A stretch of DNA of 64,000 bases. Origin: Rhodoplanes serenus. Its GTDB lineage: Bacteria > Pseudomonadota > Alphaproteobacteria > Rhizobiales > Xanthobacteraceae. Below, piece after piece: positions 35,661 to 44,826 of this stretch (positions within the stretch are counted from its first letter, which is position 1; the number at the start of each line of letters is the position of its first letter). The stretch is taken from the NCBI GenBank assembly GCA_009720755.1, contig WNKV01000011.1, positions 124,001 through 188,000 of the forward strand. The letters run 5' to 3'. Position numbers and translations under genes: made by a program. The notes below the pieces were generated by a model that had not been told where the DNA came from, searched no databases, and was given only the letters and a program-made list of their open reading frames with translations.

Positions 35661-38426
35661 TCACTCCTGAGGCTGGGACGCCGGGGCGTCGTGCGGCGCT
35701 GCGGCGTCGCCCGTCGCGCGGGTCGAGAAGTCGCGAACCATCTGGGCGAGCAGGCCACCGGCTTCGAGCTGGCGGCGCTCACTCTCGGTGGAGACCTGCG
35801 CCGTCACCGTGAAGACGATCCGGCAGCCGTCGGCGGCCTCGGCCGTCACCCGGATCGGCGCGCCGCTGCGCACGCCATCGCGCAGGTTCTCGATGGTGTA
35901 GGTCTCGCGGCCGTCGAGGCCGAGGCTCGCCCACCCCTCGCCGGGCGCGAAGGCGAGCGGCACCACGCCCATGCCGACTAGGTTGGCGCGATGGATGCGC
36001 TCGTAGGATTCGGCGATGACGGCGCGCAGGCCGAGCAGCGCCGAGCCCTTGGCGGCCCAGTCGCGGCTCGATCCGGTGCCGTACTCGCGGCCGGCCAGCA
36101 CGATCACCGGGGTGCCCGCCGCCGCGTAGCAGGCCGCCGCCTCGTGGAAGCTCGTCTGCTCGCCACTGTCGTGGTGGATGGTGTGCCAGCCCTCGCGGTC
36201 GGGCAGCAGCAGGTTCTTGATGCGCAGATTGGCGAAGGTCGCCCGCACCATGACGTGGTGGTTGCAGCGGCGCGCCACATAGGTGTTGAAGTCGCGCGGC
36301 GCGATGCCCTTGGCCTGGAGGTACTGGCCGGCCGGGCTGTCGGGCGGGATCTCGCCGCCGGGCGAGATGTGGTCGGTGGTGAGGCTGTCGCCGAACAGGC
36401 CGAGCACGCGGGCGCCGCTGATGCGGTCGGCGAGCGGCTTCGGCGGCGCGTCGAAGAACGGCGGCTTCACCAGGTAGGTCGAGGCCGGGTCCCAGGCGTA
36501 GCGCTCGCCTGTCGGCACGGCGAGCTCGTCCCATAGGACGCCGGCGGATTCGCTGCCGCCATAGACCTCGGCGAACAGCGCCGGGTCGAGGGCGCGCGGC
36601 ATCACGGCGTCGATCTCCTCGGCACTCGGCCACAGGTCGGCGAGCATCACCGGAGTGCCGTCGGGGCGCCGCGTCAGCGGCTCGCGGGTGGGGTCGATGT
36701 CGATCCGCCCGGCGAGCGCATAGGCGACCACCAGCGGCGGCGACATGATGTAGTTGGCGCGCACCTGGCGGTGGATGCGGCCCTCGAAGTTGCGATTGCC
36801 GGACAGCACCGCGGCCGCCACCACGCCGTCGCGCTCGATCGCGGCGGCGACCGGCGCCGGCAGCGGCCCGGACTTGCCGCCGCAGGTGGTGCAGCCGTAG
36901 CCGACCAGGCCGAAGCCGAGCGCGTCGAGCTCGGCCAGCAGGCCGGCCCGTTCAAGGTACTTGGTGACGACGCGCGAGCCGGGGGCGAGCGATGTCTTGA
37001 CGTGGCCCGGCACCGCGAGCCCGAGAGCGCGCGCCTTGCGCGCGACGAGACCGGCCGCGATCATCACGGCGGGGTTCGAGGTGTTGGTGCAGGACGTGAT
37101 GGCGGCGATGACGACCGCGCCATGGTCGAGACGAAGCTCCGCTGTCGCCTCACTTGCGGACGGTGCCTCCGGCACCAGCTGCGCCGCGAAGCCGCCGTCC
37201 TTGAGCGGCCGGGCGAGTCGATCGCGGAAGTCCGCGGCGACGGCGTCGATCTCCAGCCGGTCCTGCGGGCGGCGCGGTCCGGCGACCGAAACGCCGACGG
37301 CGCCGAGGTCGATCTCGACCGTGCGGGCGTAGCGCGGCTCCGGTGCGCCGGGCTCGCGATAGAGGCCGGTTCGGCGGGCGTAGTCCTCGACCAGCGCGGC
37401 GTGCTGCGGGTCGGCGCGGGTGAGGCGCAGATACTCGATGGTGCGCGCGTCGATCGGGAAGAAGCCCGCCGTGGCGCCGTATTCGGGCGCCATGTTGGCG
37501 ATGGTGGCGCGCTCCGGAATGGTCATCGCGGCGACCGCTTCGCCGCCGTACTCGACCACGCAGTTCACCACACCCTCGCGACGTAGCCGCTGCGTCACCG
37601 CGAGCGCGATGTCGGTGGTGGTGACGCCCGGGCGCCGCTGCCCGGTGAGACGGACGTTCACGACCTCGGGGCAGGGGAACACGTAGGTGGCGCCGAGCAT
37701 CGCGGATTCCGCATCGATGCCGCCGACGCCCCAGCCCAGCACACCGATGCCGTTGACCATCGGGGTGTGCGAGTCGCCGCCGATGACGAAGTCCGGCACC
37801 GCGAACCAGCGGTCGCCATGCCGCCGGCGGCGCACCACCGTGGCGATGAACTCCAGGTTCACCTGGTGGATGATGCCGGTGCCAGGCGGGAACACCCGCA
37901 GCGACTCGAAGGCGCCGGCCGCCCATTTGAGGAAGCGGTAGCGCTCGCCGTTGCGCTCGTACTCGCGGCGCATGTTGGCGATCATCGCGTCGGGCGTGCC
38001 GAAGCGATCGACCTGGAGCGAATGGTCGACGATCAGGTCGACCGGCACCACCGGCTCGACCGCATGCGGATCGCCGCCGCGCGCCGCGACCGCGTCGCGC
38101 AGCGCCGCGAGATCGACCAGCACCGGCAGGCCGCTCGAATCCGGCAGGATGACGCGCTCGACATGCAGGGGTAGGCCGGTGCCGCGATGGCGTTCCGACT
38201 GCACGGCGGCCGCCACGTCGTCGTTCCCGACGAGTCCGGGCGGGCCGACCAGGCGGTGGCGTTCGAGGTTCTCGACGAGCACGCGGATCGCGAAGGGCAG
38301 CTCGGCGAGCGCCCGGCCATGGCGCGCGGCCGCCGCGGCGATGTCGACGACGGCGAGGGGCTCGGCCCCGCTCGCCAGGCTGCCGATCCCGTCTGCGGAC
38401 GCGCGGCGTCGCTCGTCAGGGGCCAT
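35661..38426 (-). CDS. Aconitase-family hydratase (AcnA type)
   Basis: A 921-residue aconitase-superfamily protein with the full AcnA layout. The three iron-sulfur cysteines are in ITSCTNTSNPAVM (near 445) and GYGCTTCGGKSG (near 510). The mobile C-terminal domain carries REYGTGSSRDWAAKG with the active-site serine/arginine. Divergence near the N-terminus and its place in a catabolic operon suggest a dedicated hydratase for an aconitate-like acid instead of the housekeeping TCA enzyme, but this is inference. It is first of three genes; the promoter faces the gntR gene across 265 bases with two operator-like sites. Confidence 0.88.
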   Translation of the reverse strand: MAPDERRRASADGIGSLASGAEPLAVVDIAAAAARHGRALAELPFAIRVLVENLERHRLVGPPGLVGNDDVAAAVQSERHRGTGLPLHVERVILPDSSGLPVLVDLAALRDAVAARGGDPHAVEPVVPVDLIVDHSLQVDRFGTPDAMIANMRREYERNGERYRFLKWAAGAFESLRVFPPGTGIIHQVNLEFIATVVRRRRHGDRWFAVPDFVIGGDSHTPMVNGIGVLGWGVGGIDAESAMLGATYVFPCPEVVNVRLTGQRRPGVTTTDIALAVTQRLRREGVVNCVVEYGGEAVAAMTIPERATIANMAPEYGATAGFFPIDARTIEYLRLTRADPQHAALVEDYARRTGLYREPGAPEPRYARTVEIDLGAVGVSVAGPRRPQDRLEIDAVAADFRDRLARPLKDGGFAAQLVPEAPSASEATAELRLDHGAVVIAAITSCTNTSNPAVMIAAGLVARKARALGLAVPGHVKTSLAPGSRVVTKYLERAGLLAELDALGFGLVGYGCTTCGGKSGPLPAPVAAAIERDGVVAAAVLSGNRNFEGRIHRQVRANYIMSPPLVVAYALAGRIDIDPTREPLTRRPDGTPVMLADLWPSAEEIDAVMPRALDPALFAEVYGGSESAGVLWDELAVPTGERYAWDPASTYLVKPPFFDAPPKPLADRISGARVLGLFGDSLTTDHISPGGEIPPDSPAGQYLQAKGIAPRDFNTYVARRCNHHVMVRATFANLRIKNLLLPDREGWHTIHHDSGEQTSFHEAAACYAAAGTPVIVLAGREYGTGSSRDWAAKGSALLGLRAVIAESYERIHRANLVGMGVVPLAFAPGEGWASLGLDGRETYTIENLRDGVRSGAPIRVTAEAADGCRIVFTVTAQVSTESERRQLEAGGLLAQMVRDFSTRATGDAAAPHDAPASQPQE

Positions 38427-38482
38427 GAGGGTCGCTCCGGTCGCTCGCGGTGGTGCCTGCCAGGAAAAGCCATCGGGCTATA

Positions 38483-38494
38483 ATTGTCAACACT
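38483..38494. promoter_or_regulatory. Candidate GntR operator near the aconitase-like gene
   Basis: ATTGTCAACACT matches the perfect palindrome at 38656-38667 at 10 of 12 positions. It overlaps a plus-strand TATAAT (38479-38484) and reads GTGTTGACA on the minus strand. The family of FCD-type GntR regulators often uses palindromes of the form TTGTC..ACAA. A bound regulator would cover promoters for either direction. Confidence 0.5.
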
Positions 38495-38655
38495 TCAGCC
38501 TCCTGCGGCGGAGAATCGGCGGGTCAGAGCGCGGGCCTCCAGTCCGCTGTCCTCGCGCCACTACGCTGATTTATCGGAAAAATAGGGTCGCGACGTGGGG
38601 GCGGCCAGCCGATCGGCGAAGTCCGAGGCTTGACACCGGGGCAAACGTCGGCAAA

Positions 38656-38667
38656 AGTGTCGACACT
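38656..38667. promoter_or_regulatory. Candidate GntR operator in front of gntR
   Basis: AGTGTCGACACT is a perfect 12-base palindrome 25 bases before the gntR start codon. With the related site at 38483-38494 it frames the divergent promoter region. Autoregulation by the adjacent GntR protein is the simplest reading. Confidence 0.6.
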
Positions 38668-38691
38668 ATCAGCCGTCCCGGAGCGCGCCCG

Positions 38692-39417
38692 ATGCACAAG
38701 GCCACCCTTGGCGACGACGTCTTCGGGCGCCTGCTCGATCTCATCTACAGCGGCGAGCTGCCGCCCGGCGCCGAGCTGAACGAGGTGGCGCTGGCCGAGC
38801 GCTTCGCGGTCAGCCGTGGCCCGGTCCGCGAGGCGGTCCGTCGTCTCCAGGGCGTCCAGCTCGTGTCGCGAGCGCCATTCCTGCGGGCGCGCGTCATCAC
38901 CCTCGAGCCCACCGCGGTGCGCGAGCTGTTCGAGGTGCGCGAGGCGCTGGAGGGCTATGCCTGCCGGCTCGCCGCCGAGCTGATGACCGACGACGAGATC
39001 GCCGCCCTAATGGAGGGCCTGGAGGCGAACAACGTCGCGGCCGGCTCGCAGGCTCGCATCTCGGTCGCCGCCGCCTTCGACTTCCACGAGCGGGTCGTCC
39101 GGGCCAGCCGCAACCGCCGCATCATCGATGCGCTGTGCGGCGATCTCTATCACCTGCTCCGCCTCTATCGCCGCTGGTCGGGCGCCGCCGGCGAGCGCAA
39201 GGCGATCGCCTACACGGAGCATCGGCAGATCCTGCTGGCGATCCGTGCCCGCGACGCCGATCTCGCCGAATCGCTGATGCGCTCGCATATCAGCCGCGCC
39301 GCCGAGAACCTCGTCGATCATCTTCCGCCCCCCGCGGCCCCGGCCGCGGACGACCGTTCGGCCGCGAGTGGGCGCCGAAGGCGTGCCGCCCGCCCCGATC
39401 TCCACGAGTGCCACTGA
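38692..39417 (+). CDS. GntR-family (FCD) transcriptional regulator
   Basis: A 241-residue regulator of the FadR/FCD branch. The winged helix-turn-helix is in LPPGAELNEVALAERFAVSRGPVREAVRRL (about residues 23-50, shown in part), and the FCD ligand domain starts near VRELFEVREALEGYA with histidines in FDFHERVV and YTEHRQIL that may hold a metal. The C-terminal 30 residues are Ala/Arg-rich and probably disordered. It is divergent from the aconitase-like operon and is followed at once by the lyase gene. It likely controls both arms in response to a carboxylate. Confidence 0.9.
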   Translation: MHKATLGDDVFGRLLDLIYSGELPPGAELNEVALAERFAVSRGPVREAVRRLQGVQLVSRAPFLRARVITLEPTAVRELFEVREALEGYACRLAAELMTDDEIAALMEGLEANNVAAGSQARISVAAAFDFHERVVRASRNRRIIDALCGDLYHLLRLYRRWSGAAGERKAIAYTEHRQILLAIRARDADLAESLMRSHISRAAENLVDHLPPPAAPAADDRSAASGRRRRAARPDLHECH

Positions 39418-39436
39418 CCCCATGCCAGCAGGACCC

Positions 39437-40369
39437 ATGACCAAAGCCGAGCAATACCGCGCCTATCTCGCGTCGGACGAGCTCATCGTCGCGCCCGGCG
39501 TCTACGACGGCTACAGCGCGCGCCTGGTCGAGAAGGCGGGCTTCAAGTCGGCCGCCACCAGCGGTGCCGCGATCTCCAACGCGATCCTCGGCATCGACGA
39601 CATCGGCGTCATGGGGCTGCGCGAGAACGTCGAGCACTGCCGCCACATCGCTCGCTCGGTGTCGATCCCGATCACCGCCGATGCCGATACCGGCTACGGC
39701 AATCCGATGAACGTGCACTACACGGTGCAGATGTTCGAGGAGGCGGGCGTCGCCGGCGTCAACATCGAGGACCAGGTGGCGCCCAAGCGCTGCGGCCACA
39801 TGCCCGGCAAGGAGGTGGTGCCGCTCGCCGAGATGGTGAAGAAGATCGAGGCCGCCTGCCTGGCGCGCCGCAACGACGCCTTCGTCATCGTGGCCCGCAC
39901 CGATGCAATCGCGCGCGAAGGCATCGAGGGCGCGGCCCGCCGCGCCCGCGCCTATGCGGAGGCCGGCGCCGACATGATCTTCCCCGACGCCGTGAAGGGT
40001 GAGGACGACATCGCCCGCATCGTCGAGGCGGCGCGTGTGCCGGTGAGCATCAACATGGGCTTCGGCATCCGCCAGCGGCCGACCACGCCGATCGTGCCGC
40101 TGCCGCGTCTCAAGCAGCTCGGTGTCCGCCGCGTCAGCCTGCCGCGCATGCTGGCCGGTGCCGCCATCCGCGGCATGAGCAACGCGCTCGCGGTGATGAA
40201 GGAGGTGATGGAGACCGGCGTGCCGGTCGACCGTCCCGATTTAGTCGCCGGCATCGACGAGATCATGGCCCTGATGGACTACGACGCCATGCGGGCGCTG
40301 GAAGCCAAGCTCCTCGTCACCGAGGTGCTGGAAAGCAAGTACGGCGCCGGCAAGCCGGCCGCCGAGTGA
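39437..40369 (+). CDS. Isocitrate lyase/PEP mutase-family carboxylic acid lyase
   Basis: A 310-residue (beta/alpha)8 enzyme of the PEP mutase/isocitrate lyase superfamily. The start of the barrel is VAPGVYDGYSARLVEKAGF; metal binding is in ITADADTGYGN and GVNIEDQVAPKRCGH, where the Lys-Arg-Cys-Gly-His loop marks the C-C lyases such as methylisocitrate and 2,3-dimethylmalate lyase. I use the ATG at 39437 (MTKAEQYRAYL) because of AGCAGGA just upstream; 39422 is also possible. It probably cleaves a 2-hydroxy-tricarboxylate or substituted malate to two smaller acids. Substrate not determined. Confidence 0.87.
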   Translation: MTKAEQYRAYLASDELIVAPGVYDGYSARLVEKAGFKSAATSGAAISNAILGIDDIGVMGLRENVEHCRHIARSVSIPITADADTGYGNPMNVHYTVQMFEEAGVAGVNIEDQVAPKRCGHMPGKEVVPLAEMVKKIEAACLARRNDAFVIVARTDAIAREGIEGAARRARAYAEAGADMIFPDAVKGEDDIARIVEAARVPVSINMGFGIRQRPTTPIVPLPRLKQLGVRRVSLPRMLAGAAIRGMSNALAVMKEVMETGVPVDRPDLVAGIDEIMALMDYDAMRALEAKLLVTEVLESKYGAGKPAAE

Positions 40370-40388
40370 TCGGGAGCGAACCGTCGTC

Positions 40389-41858
40389 ATGGTGACCACC
40401 CCCGCCCGCGACGACTTCGATATCACGGTCGACGTGCTGGTGATCGGCGCGGGCGCCTGCGGCTTCACGGCCGCGCTGGCCGCCAAGGCCGCGGGTGCCG
40501 ACGTCGCCGTGGTCGAGAAGCTCGACCGGCTCGCCGGCAACACCATGCTGTCGTCGGGCTCGATCCCGGCGGCTGGCACGCGGCTTCAGGCGGCGGCCGG
40601 AATCGCCGACGATCCGGCCCGCTTCGCGGCGGATCTGCGGCGGGTGGCCGGCCCCCACGACGCCGACCATCTGGTCGACCGCCTCGCCGCGGTGTCGGCC
40701 GAGATGGTGCACTTCCTGATCGACGAGGCGGCGGTCGATCTCACCCTCGTGACCGCCTATCGCCATGTCGGCCACACCGTTCATCGTCTGCATGCGCCGC
40801 CCTCCCGCAAGGGCGCCGACCTGATGCGCGATCTCGAGCGGGCCGTGGCGGCGCGCGACATTCCGGTCGCCTTCGGCAATCCCGCCACCGCGCTGATCGT
40901 CGTCGACGGCGTCGTGGTCGGTGCCGAGACACGGGCCGCGACGGGCGAGACGGCGCGCATCGGCGCCGCTGCGACGGTGCTGGCCTGCAACGGCTTCGGG
41001 CACAGCCCGGCGCTGCGGGCGCGCTTCTGCCCGGAGCTCGCGACGCTGTCGCATTTCGGCGCGGTCGGCAGCGAGGGTGAGGCGGTGATCTGGGGCGAGG
41101 CGCTCGGCGCCCGCCTCGGCAACATGGGGTCGTTCCAGGCGCATGCCGCCATCGCCCAGCCGCACGGCGCGCTCGTCACCTGGACGGTGATCGAGAAGGG
41201 CGGCGTGATCGTCGACGACGGCGGCCGTCGCTTCGCCGACGAGACCCTCGGCTACTCGGCGTTCGCCGAGCGGGTGGCGGCCCATGGTCGCCCGACGGTT
41301 GCGATCTACGACAAGCAGGTTCGCGACGTCACCGCGGCCGGCCAGCCGGAATTCGGCGAGCTGGTCGAGCATGGTGGTGCGCGCGAGTTCCACGACGTCG
41401 ACGCGCTCGCGGCGTTCGTCGGCTGCGGGCCGGCGGTTCTCGCCGAGACGCTCGCGGCGGTTACCGCCGCGGCCGCCGGCGCGGCGACCGACCCGCTCGG
41501 CCGCACCGCCTGGGGTCTCGGTCCGCTGACGCCGCCCTATGTGGCGACCCGGATCGCGCCGGCGCTGTTCCACACCCAGGGTGGCCCGGTGGTCGATGCC
41601 GACGCCCGCGTGCTGCGGGCCGACGGCACGCCCATTCCGGGCCTCTATGCCGGTGGCGGCGCCGCCTGCGGGGTCAGCGGCCGGCGCGGCAGCACCGGCT
41701 ATGTCTCCGGCAATGGCCTCCTCGCCGCGGTCGGCCTCGGCTATGTGGCCGGCCGCGCCGCGGCAGCCCATGCGGCAGCCCATGCGGCGGCACATCCCGC
41801 CGCACATCCCGATGATTCCTTCCACTCCGACCTTCAACCCGAAAGACTTCGATCATGA
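40389..41858 (+). CDS. FAD-dependent oxidoreductase (fumarate reductase/tricarballylate dehydrogenase-like)
   Basis: A 489-residue flavoprotein. The FAD Rossmann motif is VIGAGACGFTAALAAKAAG, followed by VVEKLDRLAGNT. The C-terminal FAD-binding half shows GLYAGGGAACGVSG and STGYVSGNGLLAAVGLG. It belongs to the fumarate reductase/succinate dehydrogenase flavoprotein group, which includes 3-ketosteroid dehydrogenases and the tricarballylate dehydrogenase TcuA. No signal peptide is seen, so it is cytoplasmic. A His/Ala-rich tail (HAAAHAAAHPAAHP) is unusual and could bind metal. Its stop overlaps the next start by 4 bases. Confidence 0.85.
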   Translation: MVTTPARDDFDITVDVLVIGAGACGFTAALAAKAAGADVAVVEKLDRLAGNTMLSSGSIPAAGTRLQAAAGIADDPARFAADLRRVAGPHDADHLVDRLAAVSAEMVHFLIDEAAVDLTLVTAYRHVGHTVHRLHAPPSRKGADLMRDLERAVAARDIPVAFGNPATALIVVDGVVVGAETRAATGETARIGAAATVLACNGFGHSPALRARFCPELATLSHFGAVGSEGEAVIWGEALGARLGNMGSFQAHAAIAQPHGALVTWTVIEKGGVIVDDGGRRFADETLGYSAFAERVAAHGRPTVAIYDKQVRDVTAAGQPEFGELVEHGGAREFHDVDALAAFVGCGPAVLAETLAAVTAAAAGAATDPLGRTAWGLGPLTPPYVATRIAPALFHTQGGPVVDADARVLRADGTPIPGLYAGGGAACGVSGRRGSTGYVSGNGLLAAVGLGYVAGRAAAAHAAAHAAAHPAAHPDDSFHSDLQPERLRS

Positions 41859-42847
41859 GTGAGATCGTGACGACAGGTGGGATGACGAGACGCAAGCTGC
41901 TCGGCGTGGCGGCCGGTGCCGCCGCGGCGAGCGTGCTCGCTCCGCACGTCGCGCGCGCGGCGTTCCCGAGCGAGCCGATCACGGTGATCGTGCCCTACGC
42001 GCCCGGCACCACCGACCAGCTGGTCCGCATCCTCGGCCAGCAGATGGAGAAGATCCTTGGCAAGCCGGTGGTGGTGGAGACCAAGCCGGGCGCCGGCGGC
42101 ACCGTCGGTGCCACGTTGGTCGCCAAGAACGCCAAGCCGGACGGCCATACGCTGCTGTTCGCCGTCACCTCGGTGCTCTCCGTGGCGCCGCACGAGAACA
42201 AGCTGCCCTACGGCTTCGCCGATCTGCGCGGCGTGGCGCAGATCACCTCCGGCCCCAACATGGTGGGGGCCAACCCGAACGCGCCGTTCAAGGACCTCCG
42301 CAGCCTCGTCGCCTACGCCAAGGCCAATCCCGAGAAGGTGGTCTATGGCAGCGCCGGCACTGGCAGCTCGACGCATCTGGCCGGAGAGGCGTTCGCCCGC
42401 GCAGCCGGCATCAAGATGACCCACATCCCGTTCCAGGGCGTCACCCCGTCGGTGACGGCGGCGGTCGGTGGCACCGTGCAACTGGTCTTCGGATTCGCCC
42501 AGGCGATCTGGCCGCAGGTGGAGGGCAAGCGCCTGCTCGCCATCGCCCAGTTCGGCGAGAAGCGCGCCAAGGTGATCCCCGACGTGCCGACCTTCCGGGA
42601 GGGTGGCGTCAACTTCGCGATGCCGCCGCGCGTCGGCTTCCTGGCGCCGGCCAAGACCCCGGACGACGTGGTCGAGAAGATCGCGGCTGCCGCCAAGGAG
42701 GCGATCGGCGCTCCGGACTTCGTCGCCTTCGCCGAGCGCGCCCTGGCCGAGGTCGACTATGTCGGTCCGGCCGAGTTCCAGCGCGGCCTCGCCGAGGAAG
42801 ACAGGACCTTCTCGACGCTTCTGCGCGAGATCGGGCTGGCGAAATGA
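41855..42847 (+). CDS. tctC: Tripartite tricarboxylate transporter binding protein
   Basis: A 330-residue Bug/TctC protein with an apparent Tat signal: TRRKLLGVAAGAAAASVLAPH, the twin arginine before a hydrophobic core. The mature part has PITVIVPYAPGTTDQLVR, VETKPGAGGTVGA and NAKPDGHTLLFAV. It delivers a carboxylate to TctA/TctB, encoded directly downstream with overlaps. As part of the island it probably imports the acid that the lyase and hydratase degrade, or their amide precursor. Confidence 0.92.
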   Translation: MSEIVTTGGMTRRKLLGVAAGAAAASVLAPHVARAAFPSEPITVIVPYAPGTTDQLVRILGQQMEKILGKPVVVETKPGAGGTVGATLVAKNAKPDGHTLLFAVTSVLSVAPHENKLPYGFADLRGVAQITSGPNMVGANPNAPFKDLRSLVAYAKANPEKVVYGSAGTGSSTHLAGEAFARAAGIKMTHIPFQGVTPSVTAAVGGTVQLVFGFAQAIWPQVEGKRLLAIAQFGEKRAKVIPDVPTFREGGVNFAMPPRVGFLAPAKTPDDVVEKIAAAAKEAIGAPDFVAFAERALAEVDYVGPAEFQRGLAEEDRTFSTLLREIGLAK

Positions 42848-43320
42848 GCGCGCGCCCGGTCCTCTCTCGCGCGCTCGTCGGCGGCGTCCTGTTCCTCGCC
42901 GTCGGCGTGCTCGCCCTGGTGCTGTCCTCGGATCTGAGCCCGGGCACGCTGCGCGTGGTCGGGCCGGGCGCGCTCCCCATCGCGGTCGGGCTCGGTCTCG
43001 TTCTGCTCTCGGTCGTGCTGATCGTGAAGGCGATCCGCGAGCCGGATGCGTGGGTGACGAGCGAGGACGACGCGCCCGAGCCTTGGGGCCGGCTGCGCGT
43101 CGCCGCCGTCGTCGCCCTCATCATCGCCTATATCGCGGCCCTGCCGCATGCGGGCTTTCTGCTGGCGAGCTTCGTGCTGATGTCGGCGCTGTTCGCCATC
43201 GGGGCCAGGAAGCCGCTCAGCCCGATGCCGCTCGTCGCCGGCGCGCTGGCGTCCGGCACCGCCTGGGCGCTCTTCGTGCTCATCCTCGACGTTCGCCTCC
43301 CGAAGGGACTGCTGGGATAA
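42844..43320 (+). CDS. tctB: Tripartite tricarboxylate transporter small subunit
   Basis: A 158-residue membrane protein with four hydrophobic helices, the TctB layout. Helix 1 is LVGGVLFLAVGVLALVL, helices 3 and 4 are AAVVALIIAYIAALPHAGF and LVAGALASGTAWALFVLIL. The conserved GFLLASFVLM segment is present. The start overlaps tctC by 4 bases and tctA begins 5 bases after its stop. Confidence 0.9.
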   Translation: MSARPVLSRALVGGVLFLAVGVLALVLSSDLSPGTLRVVGPGALPIAVGLGLVLLSVVLIVKAIREPDAWVTSEDDAPEPWGRLRVAAVVALIIAYIAALPHAGFLLASFVLMSALFAIGARKPLSPMPLVAGALASGTAWALFVLILDVRLPKGLLG

Positions 43321-43325
43321 CGCTC

Positions 43326-44825
43326 ATGGACGGTCTCATCGGTGGTTTCATCACGGTCTTGCAGCCGTACAACGTGCTGTTCTGCTTCGTCGGCGTGCTG
43401 ATCGGCACGCTGATTGGCGTGCTGCCGGGCCTCGGCCCGAGCGCCTCGATCGCGATGCTGCTGCCGTTGACGATCGGCCTCGATCCGGTCACCGCGATCA
43501 TCATGATCGCCGGCATCTATTACGGCGCGAGCTACGGCGGCTCGACGACGGCGATCCTGGTCAACATACCAGGCGAGGCGCAGAGCGTCGTCTCATGCTT
43601 CGATGGTTACCGGATGGCGCAGCAGGGCCGCGCCGGGCCGGCGATCGGCATCGCAGCGATCGGCTCGTTCATCGCCGGTACGCTCGGTGCGCTCGCCATC
43701 GCACTGATCTCGATGCCGCTGGTCGAGTTCGCCATCCGGTTCGGGCCGCCCGAGTACTTCGCCCTCATGCTGCTCGGCTTCGTGGTGCTGCTGGTGCTCG
43801 CCAAGGGCTCGGTGGTGAAGTCGACCATTATGATCCTGGCCGGGCTTCTGCTCAGCATGATCGGCCAGGACGTCGTCACCGGCGAGCCGCGCTTCACCTT
43901 CGGGATACCGGAGCTGAACGACGGCATCGGCGTCGTCGTCATCGCCATGGGCATCTATGGTCTCGGCGAGATTCTGGTGAACCTCGAGCGGTTGTCCCAG
44001 CGCAGCGTCACCACGGTGCCGATCAAGCACCTGATGCCGTCGCGCGACGACTGGAAGCGCAGTGCCGGCCCGATCGCCCGCGGCTCGGTGCTCGGCTTCC
44101 TCATCGGCCTTCTGCCGGGCGGCGGTGCGACGCTCGCCTCCTTCGTCTCCTACTCGCTGGAGAAGCGCATCTCGTCGACCCCCGAGCGGTTCGGCAAGGG
44201 CGCCATCGAGGGCGTGGCCGGCCCCGAATCGGCCAACAATGCGGGCGCCGCGGGCTCGTTCATCCCGCTCCTCACGCTCGGCCTGCCCGGCAATCCGGTG
44301 ACCGCGATCCTGCTCGGCGCGTTCGTCATGTACGGGGTGGCGCCGGGGCCGCTGATGATCCAGAGCAAGCCCGAGGTGTTCTGGGGCGTGGTGGCGTCGA
44401 TGTATGTCGGCAACGTCATGCTGCTGCTGCTCAACCTGCCGCTGATCGGCCTCTGGGTCCAGCTCCTGCGGGTGCCGTATCGCATCCTCTATGCGCCGCT
44501 CATCCTGTTCATCCTGGTCGGGGCCTACTCGCTCAACAACAGCGTGTTCGACCTCGGGCTGCTGCTCGCCTTCGGGCTGCTCGGCTACGTGCTGCGCAAG
44601 CTCGACTTCGACACCGCGCCGCTGATCCTCGCCTTCGTGCTGGGTGGCGCCATCGAGCTGAACCTGCGGCAGTCGCTGATGCTCGGGCGCGGCTCGTGGG
44701 AGATCCTGATCGAGCGGCCGATCGCCCTCACCATTCTCGTGGTCACGCTTCTGGTCGCGGTCGCTCCGATGCTGTCGGTGGTGCGCCGCGTCCTCGGCCA
44801 GGCCCGCGCCGTCAACGAGCTCTGA
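43326..44825 (+). CDS. tctA: Tripartite tricarboxylate transporter large subunit
   Basis: A 499-residue permease with about 12 helices. Family signatures are [19 protein letters not shown] near residue 35, [20 protein letters not shown] near 60, and the second half repeat [20 protein letters not shown] near 260. The start at 43326 ([16 protein letters not shown]) is the normal TctA start; longer frames run through tctB. It forms the transport channel with tctB and tctC. Confidence 0.93.
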   Translation: MDGLIGGFITVLQPYNVLFCFVGVLIGTLIGVLPGLGPSASIAMLLPLTIGLDPVTAIIMIAGIYYGASYGGSTTAILVNIPGEAQSVVSCFDGYRMAQQGRAGPAIGIAAIGSFIAGTLGALAIALISMPLVEFAIRFGPPEYFALMLLGFVVLLVLAKGSVVKSTIMILAGLLLSMIGQDVVTGEPRFTFGIPELNDGIGVVVIAMGIYGLGEILVNLERLSQRSVTTVPIKHLMPSRDDWKRSAGPIARGSVLGFLIGLLPGGGATLASFVSYSLEKRISSTPERFGKGAIEGVAGPESANNAGAAGSFIPLLTLGLPGNPVTAILLGAFVMYGVAPGPLMIQSKPEVFWGVVASMYVGNVMLLLLNLPLIGLWVQLLRVPYRILYAPLILFILVGAYSLNNSVFDLGLLLAFGLLGYVLRKLDFDTAPLILAFVLGGAIELNLRQSLMLGRGSWEILIERPIALTILVVTLLVAVAPMLSVVRRVLGQARAVNEL

Positions 44826-44826
44826 G

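Noticed and set aside
35661..38426. Calling the aconitase the housekeeping acnA
   Set aside because: Possible by motifs, but the tight operon with two amidohydrolases and divergent GntR favours a dedicated enzyme. Without the rest of the genome neither can be proven, so no gene symbol was given.
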